Positions 1 to 8,059 of a stretch of DNA of 64,000 nt are shown here, piece by piece; position 1 is the stretch's first letter; each line of letters begins with the position of its first letter. Below the pieces are notes generated by a model. The model did not search any database. It was given only the letters and a program-made list of their open reading frames with translations, and was not told where the DNA came from. The position numbers and the translations under genes were made by a program. Source of the stretch: Pseudomonas sp. NBRC 111124 (GTDB lineage Bacteria; Pseudomonadota; Gammaproteobacteria; Pseudomonadales; Pseudomonadaceae); contig NZ_BCBA01000057.1 of assembly GCF_001320245.1 (NCBI RefSeq), positions 38,871 to 102,870 on the forward strand, written 5' to 3'.

Positions 1-700
1 AGATCGAGCCGGCGGCAATGCCGGGGATCGACAGCGGCAGGATCACCTGCCAGAACGTTTGCCCAGGCCTGGCCCCCAGGTCTGCCGAAGCCTGCAGCAG
101 CGAGGGCGGCAGGCGTTCCAGTGAGGCCTGGATCGGCAGGATCATGAACGGCAACCAGATGTACACGAACACCATGAAGCGCCCCAAGTGCGAGGTCGAC
201 AACGTGCTGCCGCCGACCCCCGGCACAGCCAGCACGGCCTGCAGCAGGGCGTCCAGGTGCAGCTGCTGGACGAACCACTGGGCCACGCCGCCCTTGGCCA
301 GCAGCAGGGTCCAGGCGTATGTCTTGACGATGTAGCTGGCCCACATCGGCATCATCACCGCGATGTAGAAGAACGCCTTGGTCTTGCCGCTGGTGTAGCG
401 CGCCATGTAGTAGGCGATCGGGAAGGCTAGCACCGCGCTGGCCAGCGACACCGCCACGGCCATGGTCAGGGTGCGCAGGATGATGTCGAAGTTCGATGGG
501 TTGAACAGCGCGGCGAAGTTGCCCAGGGTCAGCTCCGGGGTAACCGCCATGGTGAAGTCGTCGAAGGTGTAGAAGCCCTGCCACAGCAGGCTGAGCAACG
601 AGCCCAGGTAGATGGCGCCGAACCAGGTCAGCGGCGGAATCAGCAGCAGTGCCAAGTAGAGGTTGGGGCGCCGGTACAGCAGGTCGGACAGGCGGCGCAT
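1..700 (-). CDS. ABC transporter permease, polyamine/PotB-PotH type (partial)
   Basis: Inner-membrane permease subunit of a binding-protein-dependent importer. Only the first 233 residues are inside the window; the 3' end runs off the left edge. The protein starts MRRLSDLLYRR and goes into a hydrophobic first segment (about residues 14-35), with further membrane segments after it. Near the window edge it carries the cytoplasmic loop motif ADLGARPGQTFWQVILP, the EAA-type contact site for the ATPase. The start codon lies 1 bp beyond the stop of the ATPase gene, so the genes are almost certainly co-transcribed. By family, and with a PotD-like binding protein upstream, the likely substrates are polyamines such as putrescine or spermidine, but this is not fixed by sequence. 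A second permease gene is expected just outside the window. Confidence 0.85.
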   Translation of the reverse strand, partial: MRRLSDLLYRRPNLYLALLLIPPLTWFGAIYLGSLLSLLWQGFYTFDDFTMAVTPELTLGNFAALFNPSNFDIILRTLTMAVAVSLASAVLAFPIAYYMARYTSGKTKAFFYIAVMMPMWASYIVKTYAWTLLLAKGGVAQWFVQQLHLDALLQAVLAVPGVGGSTLSTSHLGRFMVFVYIWLPFMILPIQASLERLPPSLLQASADLGARPGQTFWQVILPLSIPGIAAGSI

Positions 701-701
701 G

Positions 702-1742
702 TCAGCGGGCCTCGGCCAGGACGGTTTCCTGAAGCGCGGTCATTGCCTCGCGCGGCCAGCGCACCTGCACTTGCTGGCCGGCTTGCCAGGGCTGTGGCTG
801 AGCCTGCCAGCGGTCGTTGGCGTGGCTGACGGCAAGCAGCTGGCCGCTGTCCAGCTGTACCTCATAGCGGGTGGCACTGCCCTGGTACTGAACGTCGCGC
901 AGCAGGCCGTCGAGCTGAATGTCTTGCGCCTGACCTGGCATATCCACCAGGCGGATATGCTCGGGGCGAATGGAAAACGGCAAGCGACTGCCGCTGAGGC
1001 GTTCGGCGAGGTCGCCACGGATAACGTTGGAGGTGCCGACGAATTCGGCGACGAAGGTGGTCGCGGGTTTCATGTACAGGTTGCGTGGCGTGTCGACCTG
1101 CTCGATGCGCCCACGGTTGAACACCGCCACCCGGTCGGACATCGACAGTGCTTCGGTCTGGTCGTGGGTGACGAAGATGAAGGTAATGCCCAGCTGACGC
1201 TGCAGCTTTTTCAATTCGCCCTGCATCTGTTCGCGCAGCTTCAGGTCGAGTGCGCCCAGCGGCTCGTCGAGCAGCAACACCCGTGGCCGGTTGACCAGCG
1301 CGCGGGCCAGGGCCACGCGTTGGCGCTGGCCGCCGGAGAGTTGCGCCGGTTTGCGTTCGCCGTAGCCGGCCAGGGCGACCATGGCCAGCGCCTCTTCGGC
1401 GCGGGCATGGCGTTCGGCCTTGGCCACGCCCTTGACCTTGAGGCCGTAGGCGATGTTGTCGCGTACGTTCATGTGCGGGAACAGGGCGTAGTCCTGGAAT
1501 ACGGTGTTGACGTCGCGCTGGTAGGGCGGCACGCCAGCGGCCTCGATGCCATGGATGCGGATCGAGCCGCTGTTGGGTTGCTCGAAGCCGGCGATCAGAC
1601 GCAGGCAGGTGGTTTTGCCCGAGCCGGAAGGGCCGAGCATTGAAAAGAATTCGCCGTCATCAATGTCGATGCTGACCTGATCGACGGCCTTGACCTCGCC
1701 GAAGGTGCGGGAAACCTGGGTGAACTGGACGGCTAGGGGCAT
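702..1742 (-). CDS. ABC transporter ATP-binding protein, PotA-like
   Basis: ATPase of the same importer, 346 aa, on the cytoplasmic face of the membrane. Visible motifs are Walker A GPSGSGKTT (about residues 37-45), the signature LSGGQRQRVALARAL (about 135), Walker B with D-loop LLLDEPLGALD (about 156-166) and the switch histidine in FVTHDQTEAL. The C-terminal 100 residues are a TOBE-like domain typical of the spermidine/putrescine, maltose and iron importer ATPases. The length is close to PotA and PotG. The gene follows the binding-protein gene after an 88-bp gap holding a strong stem-loop, and precedes the permease by 1 bp. Substrate assignment as polyamine rests on the neighbouring binding protein. 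Confidence 0.9.
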   Translation of the reverse strand: MPLAVQFTQVSRTFGEVKAVDQVSIDIDDGEFFSMLGPSGSGKTTCLRLIAGFEQPNSGSIRIHGIEAAGVPPYQRDVNTVFQDYALFPHMNVRDNIAYGLKVKGVAKAERHARAEEALAMVALAGYGERKPAQLSGGQRQRVALARALVNRPRVLLLDEPLGALDLKLREQMQGELKKLQRQLGITFIFVTHDQTEALSMSDRVAVFNRGRIEQVDTPRNLYMKPATTFVAEFVGTSNVIRGDLAERLSGSRLPFSIRPEHIRLVDMPGQAQDIQLDGLLRDVQYQGSATRYEVQLDSGQLLAVSHANDRWQAQPQPWQAGQQVQVRWPREAMTALQETVLAEAR

Positions 1743-1768
1743 GCGTGGGCTCCGAACAATATCTGTCT

Positions 1769-1817
1769 CCTGTTCGGGCCTATTCGCGCCGATTCGCCGC
1801 GTATAGGCCCGAACAGG
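1769..1817. terminator. Stem-loop between binding-protein and ATPase genes
   Basis: A perfect 15-bp inverted repeat, cctgttcgggcctat at 1769-1783 and its reverse complement at 1803-1817, separated by 19 nt. It lies in the gap between the binding-protein stop (1831) and the ATPase start (1742). There is no T-tract after it in the operon direction, so it is more likely an mRNA-stabilising or partly attenuating hairpin that keeps the binding protein more abundant than the membrane parts. That function is inferred from similar hairpins in other ABC operons. Confidence 0.55.
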
Positions 1818-1830
1818 TTATCAACCGGCT

Positions 1831-2982
1831 TCAGCGCCCGCCCATGATCGCAATGTAATCCTGGGTCCAGCGGCTGTACGGCACGAACTTGCCGCCCTGG
1901 GCCTGTGGGGTTTTCCAGAAGGCGATCTTGTCGAAGTTGTCGAAGCCGTTGGTCTTGCACCCTTCAGCGCCCAGCAGTTCACTGCCGGTGCAGGCTGCCG
2001 GTACTGCCGGCAACGAGCCGAACCAGGCGGCGACATCGCCCTGTACCTTGGGTTGCAGCGACCAGTCCATCCACTTGTAGGCGCAGTTGGGGTGTTTGGC
2101 CTCGCTGTGCAGCATGGTGGTGTCGGCCCAGCCGGTGGCGCCTTCCTTCGGAACGGTCGAGGCTACCGGCTGGTTCTCGGCCTTCAGGCCGTTGACCATG
2201 TAACCCCACGAACTGGACGCGACCACGCCTTCGTTCTTCACGTCGCTCATCTGCACCGTAGCGTCGTGCCAGTAGCGGTGGATCAGCGGTTGCTGCTGGC
2301 GCAGCAGTTCGAGCACGGCCTTGTACTGTGCCTCATTGAGTTCGTACGGGTCCTTGATGCCCAGTTCGGGTTTGGCGGATTTCAGGTACAGCGCTGCGTC
2401 GGCGATGTAGATCGGCCCGTCATATGCCTGCACGCGGCCCTTGTTCGGCTTGCCATCGGGCAGGTCCTGCGGTTCGAACACCACGCTCCAGCTGGTCGGT
2501 GCCTGCTTGAAGGTGTTGGTGTTGTACAGCAGCACATTCGGGCCCCACTGGTACGGCGTGCCATACACCTCTTTGTCGACCACGTACCAGCTACCGTTCT
2601 GCAGGCGCGGGTCGATGTTCTTCCAGTTGGGGATCAGTGCGGTGTTGATGGGCTGCACGCGCTTGCCAACGATCAGGCGCAGCGAGGCGTCGCCGGACGC
2701 GGTAACCAGGTCGTAGCCGCCTTTGGTCATCAGGCTGACCATTTCATCGGAGGTGGCTGCGGTCTTTACGCTGACCTTGCAGCCGGTTTCCTTTTCGAAA
2801 CCGGTGACCCAGTCATAGGCCTTGTCGCTTTCACCGCGCTCGATGTAGCCGGGCCAGGCGACGATATCCAGCCGGCCTTCGCCGGCGCCCAGGGCCTTGG
2901 GCATCTCGGCGGCCTGCAGGCCGGCGCTGGCCAGCAGCGCGCCGGTCACGGCGCCGAGCAATGCGGTCTTGTGCACTGACAT
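1831..2982 (-). CDS. Periplasmic substrate-binding protein, PotD/PotF-like
   Basis: Extracytoplasmic solute-binding protein (383 aa) that delivers ligand to the importer encoded downstream. It opens with a classic signal peptide, MSVHKTALLGAVTGALLASA, probably cut after LQA near residue 24. The mature part has PotD/PotF-family features such as DIVAWPGYIERG early on, SDEMVSLMTKGGYDLVTASG, VYGTPYQWGPNVLLYN, and aromatic residues that in this family line the polyamine site. First gene of the minus-strand transport operon, with an A-rich 5' region before the divergent DUF533 gene. Polyamine specificity is a family-level inference; related proteins bind other cationic or amino-acid-like ligands. 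Confidence 0.85.
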   Translation of the reverse strand: MSVHKTALLGAVTGALLASAGLQAAEMPKALGAGEGRLDIVAWPGYIERGESDKAYDWVTGFEKETGCKVSVKTAATSDEMVSLMTKGGYDLVTASGDASLRLIVGKRVQPINTALIPNWKNIDPRLQNGSWYVVDKEVYGTPYQWGPNVLLYNTNTFKQAPTSWSVVFEPQDLPDGKPNKGRVQAYDGPIYIADAALYLKSAKPELGIKDPYELNEAQYKAVLELLRQQQPLIHRYWHDATVQMSDVKNEGVVASSSWGYMVNGLKAENQPVASTVPKEGATGWADTTMLHSEAKHPNCAYKWMDWSLQPKVQGDVAAWFGSLPAVPAACTGSELLGAEGCKTNGFDNFDKIAFWKTPQAQGGKFVPYSRWTQDYIAIMGGR

Positions 2983-3199
2983 GGTGTTCCCTCTTCTTGG
3001 AGATCTTGGTCGGGGCAGTCATCAAGAAAGCAGTGAAGCAATGGTTATAAGCGTAGTCGCCTGTGCGAGTGGTTGGCGATGACGAGTCTAGTTGGCTTTT
3101 TGCCCGCTAATGCAACATCCCGAAGCAAATCCTTGGATGGCGTGCAGGGCGGCAAGGCTTACTCTGGGCGTTCCTTTTCGTACCGTGGAGACGAGCGCA

Positions 3200-3886
3200 A
3201 TGAACACCCGTGGCCTGCTCGACCAATTGCTCAAAACCGGCCAGGAGCTGCTCAACAAGCAGACCGGCACGGGTAAGCCAGCGGCTGGCGCTGGTGGCCT
3301 GGGCAGCCTGCTCTCCGGTGCCGGTGGCGGAGTTCTGGCAGCGGGAGCCATGGGCCTGTTGCTGGGCAACAAGAAGGCGCGCAAATACGGCGGCAAGGCG
3401 TTGACCTATGGCGGCCTGGCGGCACTGGGCGTGCTGGCCTACAAGGCCTATGGCAACTGGCAGGCGCGCCAGGGCACAGGGCAGGGCGCCGAGCCACAGA
3501 CCCTCGACCGCCTGCCGCCGGCCCAGGCCGAACAGCACAGCCAGGCGGTATTGCGCGCATTGGTGGCAGCGGCCAAGTCCGATGGCCACATCGACGAGCG
3601 TGAGCGCGCCCTGATCGAAGGCGAGTTCACCCGCCTGGACAGCGACCGCGCCCTGCAACATTGGCTGCACGATGAACTGAACAAGCCGCTGGACCCGGCA
3701 GAAGTCGCCCGCGCCGCGCAATCGCCGGAGATGGCCGCCGAGATGTACCTGGCCAGCGTGATGATGGTCGATCAGGAAAACTTCATGGAGCGTGCCTACC
3801 TCGACGAACTGGCTCGTCAGCTGCGCCTCGACCCGGCCCTGCGTCAGGAGCTGGAGAGTCAGATACGACTTGCCGCAGGCCAATGA
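3200..3886 (+). CDS. DUF533 / TerB-like membrane-associated protein
   Basis: A 228-aa protein of the DUF533 (YebE-like) family. The start at 3200 (MNTRGLLDQLLKTGQELL) is chosen because GGAG stands about 9 bases upstream; an in-frame ATG 36 codons earlier lacks such support. Residues about 25-75 are rich in Gly and Ala and include one hydrophobic stretch likely to enter the inner membrane. The C-terminal half (about 110-225) is a TerB-like helical domain with the acidic segment KSDGHIDERERALIEGEF. TerB-like domains are linked to tellurite resistance and envelope stress, but no biochemical role is known for this subfamily. It stands alone between the divergent ABC operon and wspA. Confidence 0.8.
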   Translation: MNTRGLLDQLLKTGQELLNKQTGTGKPAAGAGGLGSLLSGAGGGVLAAGAMGLLLGNKKARKYGGKALTYGGLAALGVLAYKAYGNWQARQGTGQGAEPQTLDRLPPAQAEQHSQAVLRALVAAAKSDGHIDERERALIEGEFTRLDSDRALQHWLHDELNKPLDPAEVARAAQSPEMAAEMYLASVMMVDQENFMERAYLDELARQLRLDPALRQELESQIRLAAGQ

Positions 3887-3964
3887 ACTGGCAAATGGCC
3901 TGTCCGCCAGGAATAGAGGCCTGAATACACGCATTTCAGCCGCATTAGCGTAGGAAGCCTGGGC

Positions 3965-3970
3965 TATACT
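3965..3970 (+). promoter_or_regulatory. Possible -10 element for wspA
   Basis: TATACT stands 42 bases upstream of the wspA GTG codon and is the only good sigma70 -10 match in the 126-bp gap after the DUF533 gene. I see no convincing -35 hexamer at the right spacing, so this is tentative. Confidence 0.35.
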
Positions 3971-4012
3971 TCGGCGATTTTCCCGCTCGTTGTGAATTCC
4001 TGAGGGCTGAAT

Positions 4013-5635
4013 GTGAAGAACTGGACGTTGCGCCAACGGATCCTGGCAAGTTTCGCCGTGATCATCGCCATCATGCTGCTGATGATCGTAGCCGCCTACT
4101 CGCGGCTGGTGACGATCGAAAGCGCCGAGGAAGCGGTGGGCACGGACAGCATTCCCGGGGTCTACTACAGCTCGATGATCCGCAGTGCCTGGGTCGACAG
4201 CTACGTCACCAGCCAGCAGCTGGTGGGCCTGTCCAACCGCCGCGAAATCACCCCGGCCGACATGGAGCTGTTCAAGAGCTTCGATGACCGCCTCAAGCAG
4301 GCCATGGCCAGCTACCAGGGCACCATTCAGGACACTGACGACCAGGATCGCTTCGATATTTTCGTAAAGCTTGAGGAAAACTACCTCAAGATTGTCGGCC
4401 AGGTGCTCGAAGCCTACCGCCAGCACAACTATGTCGAAGCCGAGCGGCTGATCGGCGATGTGCTCACGCCGGCCTGGACCGAAGGGCGCAAACACCTCAA
4501 CACGGTGATTGAACACAACCGTGAGTCGGCAGACGCTGCCACCCATGAAATCGTCAGTGCCGTGAGCACCGCCAAAGGCAGCATGATGGTTTCGTTGTTG
4601 CTGGCGATCGTGGCCGCCGGTATCTGCGGCTTACTGCTGATGCGCGCCATCACTGCACCGGTACAGCGCGTGGTGCATGCCCTCGACAAACTGCGCTCGG
4701 GCGACCTGAGCATGCGCCTGAGCCTGGACCGCAAGGACGAGTTCGGCGCCATCGAAAGCGGCTTCAACGAAATGGCTGAAGCGCTGGCCAACCTGGTGGC
4801 CCAGGCGCAGCGCTCGTCGGTGCAGGTCACCACCTCGGTCACCGAGATTGCCGCCACTTCCAAGCAGCAGCAGGCCACCGCCACCGAAACGGCCGCCACC
4901 ACGACCGAGATCGGCGCAACCTCGCGGGAAATCGCCGCCACCTCGCGTGACCTGGTGCGCACCATGACCGAAGTCACTAGCGCCGCCGACCAGGCGTCGA
5001 GCTTGGCGGGCTCCGGCCAGCAGGGTTTGGCGCGCATGGAAGAGACCATGCACCAGGTGATGGGCGCCGCCGATCTTGTCAACGCCAAGCTGGGGATCCT
5101 CAACGAGAAGGCCAGCAACATCACGCAGATGGTGGTGACCATCGTCAAGGTGGCCGACCAGACCAACCTGCTCTCGCTCAATGCCGCCATCGAGGCGGAA
5201 AAGGCCGGTGAATACGGCCGCGGTTTTGCCGTGGTCGCCACCGAAGTGCGGCGCCTGGCCGACCAGACTGCGGTGGCCACCTATGATATCGAACAGATGG
5301 TGCGTGAGATCCAGTCGGCGGTGTCGGCCGGGGTCATGGGCATGGACAAGTTCTCCGAAGAAGTGCGCCGCGGCATGTTCGAGGTGCAGCAGGTGGGCGA
5401 GCAGCTGAGCCAGATCATTCACCAGGTCCAGGCCCTGGCGCCGCGTGTGCTGATGGTCAACGAGGGCATGCAGGCCCAGGCGACCGGTGCCGAGCAGATC
5501 AACCAGGCCCTGGCCCAGCTCAGCGATGCCAGCACGCAGACGGTGGAGTCGCTGCGCCAGGCCAGCTTCGCCATCGATGAATTGAGCCAGGTGGCCGCCG
5601 GCCTGCGCGGTGGTGTATCGCGCTTCAAAGTCTGA
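4013..5635 (+). CDS. wspA: Surface-sensing methyl-accepting chemotaxis protein WspA
   Basis: Receptor of the Wsp system (540 aa); in pseudomonads it senses surface contact or envelope stress and drives cyclic-di-GMP production. The start is GTG at 4013: the overlapping ATG at 4011 is followed at once by TGA, and TGAGGG lies upstream. Layout: TM1 about residues 11-30; helical periplasmic four-helix-type domain to about 185; TM2 about 188-208; HAMP (RAITAPVQRVVHALDKLRSGDLS) about 212-265; then a long signalling coiled coil. The conserved tip is VVTIVKVADQTNLLSLNAAI, followed by EAEKAGEYGRGFAVVATEVR. First gene of the seven-gene operon, with wspB 5 bp downstream. Length matches known WspA. Confidence 0.95.
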   Translation: MKNWTLRQRILASFAVIIAIMLLMIVAAYSRLVTIESAEEAVGTDSIPGVYYSSMIRSAWVDSYVTSQQLVGLSNRREITPADMELFKSFDDRLKQAMASYQGTIQDTDDQDRFDIFVKLEENYLKIVGQVLEAYRQHNYVEAERLIGDVLTPAWTEGRKHLNTVIEHNRESADAATHEIVSAVSTAKGSMMVSLLLAIVAAGICGLLLMRAITAPVQRVVHALDKLRSGDLSMRLSLDRKDEFGAIESGFNEMAEALANLVAQAQRSSVQVTTSVTEIAATSKQQQATATETAATTTEIGATSREIAATSRDLVRTMTEVTSAADQASSLAGSGQQGLARMEETMHQVMGAADLVNAKLGILNEKASNITQMVVTIVKVADQTNLLSLNAAIEAEKAGEYGRGFAVVATEVRRLADQTAVATYDIEQMVREIQSAVSAGVMGMDKFSEEVRRGMFEVQQVGEQLSQIIHQVQALAPRVLMVNEGMQAQATGAEQINQALAQLSDASTQTVESLRQASFAIDELSQVAAGLRGGVSRFKV

Positions 5636-5640
5636 TCACC

Positions 5641-6147
5641 ATGGCCGACATGCATTCCTACCCGGCAGCTATCGCCCGCGCCAAGGGCACGCTGTACCTG
5701 CAGTTTCGCCTCAACCAGCAGCGTTTTGCGCTGGACGTGCGCGAAGTGATCGAGGTGCTGCCACGCCGGCCACTCAAGCCGATTGCCCAGGCGCCGGCCT
5801 GGGTGGCCGGCATCCTGGCCCATCGCGGCGTCCTGGTGCCTGTGGTCGACCTCAGTGCACTGAGCTTTGCCCAGCCGGCCGCCGAGCGCGCCAGCACGCG
5901 TCTGGTGCTGGTGCGCTACCGTCACGAACAGGTGCTGGGGCTGATCCTCGAGCAAGCCACCGAAACCCTGCGTTGCATGCCCGACGAGTTCCAGCCCTAC
6001 GGCCTGGATAACGGCGAAGCGCGCTACCTGGGCCCGGTGCGCCAGGACACCCAGGGCCTGCTGCAGCGGATCGAGGTAGATGACCTGCTGACCGATAGCG
6101 TGCGCGAACTGTTGTTCCCCCACTCACCAGGGCAGGGGGTGTCATGA
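5641..6147 (+). CDS. wspB: CheW-like scaffold WspB
   Basis: A single CheW domain (168 aa) that links the WspA receptor to the kinase WspE. The fold is recognisable from LQFRLNQQRFALDVREVIEV near the N-terminus and APAWVAGILAHRGVLVPVVD, the conserved loop of CheW proteins. It ends with ATGA overlapping the start of wspC, which suggests translational coupling. The operon has two CheW proteins (this one and WspD), as is usual for Wsp. Confidence 0.92.
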   Translation: MADMHSYPAAIARAKGTLYLQFRLNQQRFALDVREVIEVLPRRPLKPIAQAPAWVAGILAHRGVLVPVVDLSALSFAQPAAERASTRLVLVRYRHEQVLGLILEQATETLRCMPDEFQPYGLDNGEARYLGPVRQDTQGLLQRIEVDDLLTDSVRELLFPHSPGQGVS

Positions 6148-7397
6148 GCGAGCAACGTTTCTTCCGCTTCCTGCAGGAGCGTATTGGCCTGGATGTCGAG
6201 TCTGTCGGCGTGCCGATGGTCGAGCGGGCCCTGCGTCAGCGCAGCATAGCGCTGAACGCCAGCGATCTGGATGATTACTGGGTCCGCCTGCAGCAATCGG
6301 CGGACGAGCAACTGGCCCTGATCGAGGCCGTGATCGTCCCGGAAACCTGGTTCTTTCGTTACCCTGAATCGTTTACCGCTCTGGTCGGCCTGGCCCAGAA
6401 GCGCCTGGCCGAATTGGCGGGTGAGCGGCCGTTGCGCCTGCTCAGCCTGCCGTGTTCGACCGGCGAGGAGCCGTATTCGGCGGCGATGGCCTTGCTCGAC
6501 GCCGGCATCAGCCCGCTCGATTTTCGCATCGACGGGATCGATATCAGCCCAAGTTCGGTCGCCAAGGGCATTCAGGGCTTGTATGGGCGCAACTCGTTCC
6601 GCGGCAGCGAACTGTCGTTCCGCGAGCGTCATTTCCGTGAATGCGATGACGGCCACTTGTTGGATGAGCGGGTACGTCGTCAGGTGAACCTGGAAGTCGG
6701 CAACGTGCTCGACCCGGCGCTTGCCAGCCGCAACGGCCAGTACGACTTCGTATTCTGTCGCAACCTGCTGATCTATTTCGATGTACCGACCCAGCAGCGC
6801 GTGTTCGAGGTGCTCAAGCGCCTGGCGCAGGCGCAGGGCGTGCTGTTCATCGGCCCGGCCGAGGGCAGCTTGCTGGCGCGGCTGGGGATGCGGCCGCTGG
6901 GCATCGCCCAGTCGTTTGCCTACGTGCGGCAACCGGCGGATTCACCCGCAGTGCCAGCCCTGCCACCCAGCCGCGTGGTGCCGGCCGTTGTTCCGAGTCG
7001 CCCAAGGCCCGTGCCGGTGCCGCCTGCGCGGCCGGTGCGCACGGTTACGCCTGCACCTTCGCCCAGTGAACCGCGCGAGAGCGAAAGCGAGTTGCTGGCC
7101 AGCATCGCGCGCCAGGCCAATGCCGGCGACAGCGCCCAGGCACGCGCCAGTTGCCAGCGCTACCTGCGCCAGTTCGCACCCAAGGCTCAGGTTTACTACT
7201 GGCTGGGGCTGCTGAGCGATACCGAAGGCGATGCACAGCAGGCGCTGACCCATTACCGCAAGGCGTTGTACCTGGAACCTCAGCATCCTGAGGCCTTGCT
7301 GCACCTGGCCACGCTGCTGGCAGCCCAGGGCGACGAAGTCGGTGCCCGCCGCCTGCAGGAACGTGCGGCGCGGGTTGGCCGGGAGTCTGAACGATGA
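6144..7397 (+). CDS. wspC: CheR-type methyltransferase WspC with TPR tail
   Basis: S-adenosylmethionine-dependent glutamate methyltransferase (417 aa) that methylates WspA and keeps the system active. Residues about 1-265 are the CheR domain: VIVPETWFFRYPESF, the SAM-binding loop LLSLPCSTGEEPYSAAMAL, and FVFCRNLLIYFD. A proline-rich linker (about 268-310, many PxP and VP pairs) joins it to a C-terminal tetratricopeptide region (about 325-410; YYWLGLLSDTEGDAQQALTHYRKAL). The TPR part is typical of WspC and of CheR proteins that use it for partner binding. Overlaps wspB and wspD by 4 bp each. Confidence 0.93.
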   Translation: MSEQRFFRFLQERIGLDVESVGVPMVERALRQRSIALNASDLDDYWVRLQQSADEQLALIEAVIVPETWFFRYPESFTALVGLAQKRLAELAGERPLRLLSLPCSTGEEPYSAAMALLDAGISPLDFRIDGIDISPSSVAKGIQGLYGRNSFRGSELSFRERHFRECDDGHLLDERVRRQVNLEVGNVLDPALASRNGQYDFVFCRNLLIYFDVPTQQRVFEVLKRLAQAQGVLFIGPAEGSLLARLGMRPLGIAQSFAYVRQPADSPAVPALPPSRVVPAVVPSRPRPVPVPPARPVRTVTPAPSPSEPRESESELLASIARQANAGDSAQARASCQRYLRQFAPKAQVYYWLGLLSDTEGDAQQALTHYRKALYLEPQHPEALLHLATLLAAQGDEVGARRLQERAARVGRESER

Positions 7398-8059
7398 AGG
7401 CTGAACAGGCGATCGGGCTGCTGGCCCAAGGCGATGAGCGCATCGACGACTGCTGGAACCGCATCGGTGTGCACGGCAACAAGCAATGCCCGTTGCTGGA
7501 GCGGCATATCCATTGCCGCAACTGCGAAGTCTACGCGGCGGCGGCCACGCGTCTGCTCGACCGCTATGCGCTGATCGAAACGGACCTGGCGCACGCAGAT
7601 GCGCCTGTCGAAACCTGCACCGGGCGTTCGCTGCTGCTGTTCCGCCTGGGGGAGGAGTGGCTGGCCCTGGCCACTGCCTGCCTGGCCGAGATCGCGCCCG
7701 TGCAATCGGTACATTCGTTGCCGCATCAGCGCTCGCGGGTGCTGCAAGGGGTAGCCAATGTGCGCGGTGCACTGGTGCCGTGCCTGTCACTGGGCGACCT
7801 GCTGGGCGTGGAGCGCTTGTCCGAGCCCGCGCGCAGCGGCCGGGCGATGCCGCGCATGCTGATCCTGGCGGCGTCTGGCGGGCCGGTGGTGATGGCCGTG
7901 GACGAGATCGACGGCATTCACCGCCTCGATGCCACTCAGCTGGGCGCGACCGACGATGCAGCGCCGTTTACCGCCGCGGTCTTGCAGTGGCGCGGGCGCA
8001 GCGTGCGGGTGCTGGACGATCAACAGTTATTGTCTGCCGTGCAGCGGAGCCTGTCATGA
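7394..8059 (+). CDS. wspD: CheW-like protein WspD with cysteine-rich N-terminus
   Basis: Second CheW-type adaptor of the Wsp complex (221 aa). The CheW domain covers about residues 75-218 (SLLLFRLGEEWLALATACLAE; then GVANVRGALVPCLSLGDLL). The first 75 residues are an extension with a compact cysteine/histidine group: Cys20, Cys32, His40, Cys41 and Cys44 in the stretch CPLLERHIHCRNCEVY. This could bind a metal or respond to redox state, but I infer that only from the spacing. Starts by a 4-bp overlap with wspC and ends overlapping the wspE start. Confidence 0.92.
   Translation: MKAEQAIGLLAQGDERIDDCWNRIGVHGNKQCPLLERHIHCRNCEVYAAAATRLLDRYALIETDLAHADAPVETCTGRSLLLFRLGEEWLALATACLAEIAPVQSVHSLPHQRSRVLQGVANVRGALVPCLSLGDLLGVERLSEPARSGRAMPRMLILAASGGPVVMAVDEIDGIHRLDATQLGATDDAAPFTAAVLQWRGRSVRVLDDQQLLSAVQRSLS

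Noticed and set aside
2053..2979. 308-codon plus-strand frame opposite the periplasmic binding protein
   Set aside because: Antisense shadow with no recognisable domain; the minus strand encodes a signal peptide and a clear PotD-like protein.
7486..8055. In-frame 190-codon extension upstream of wspE
   Set aside because: It lies wholly within wspD in another frame and encodes low-complexity Ala/Gly/Arg sequence; ATG 8056 overlaps the wspD stop and begins the HPt domain.
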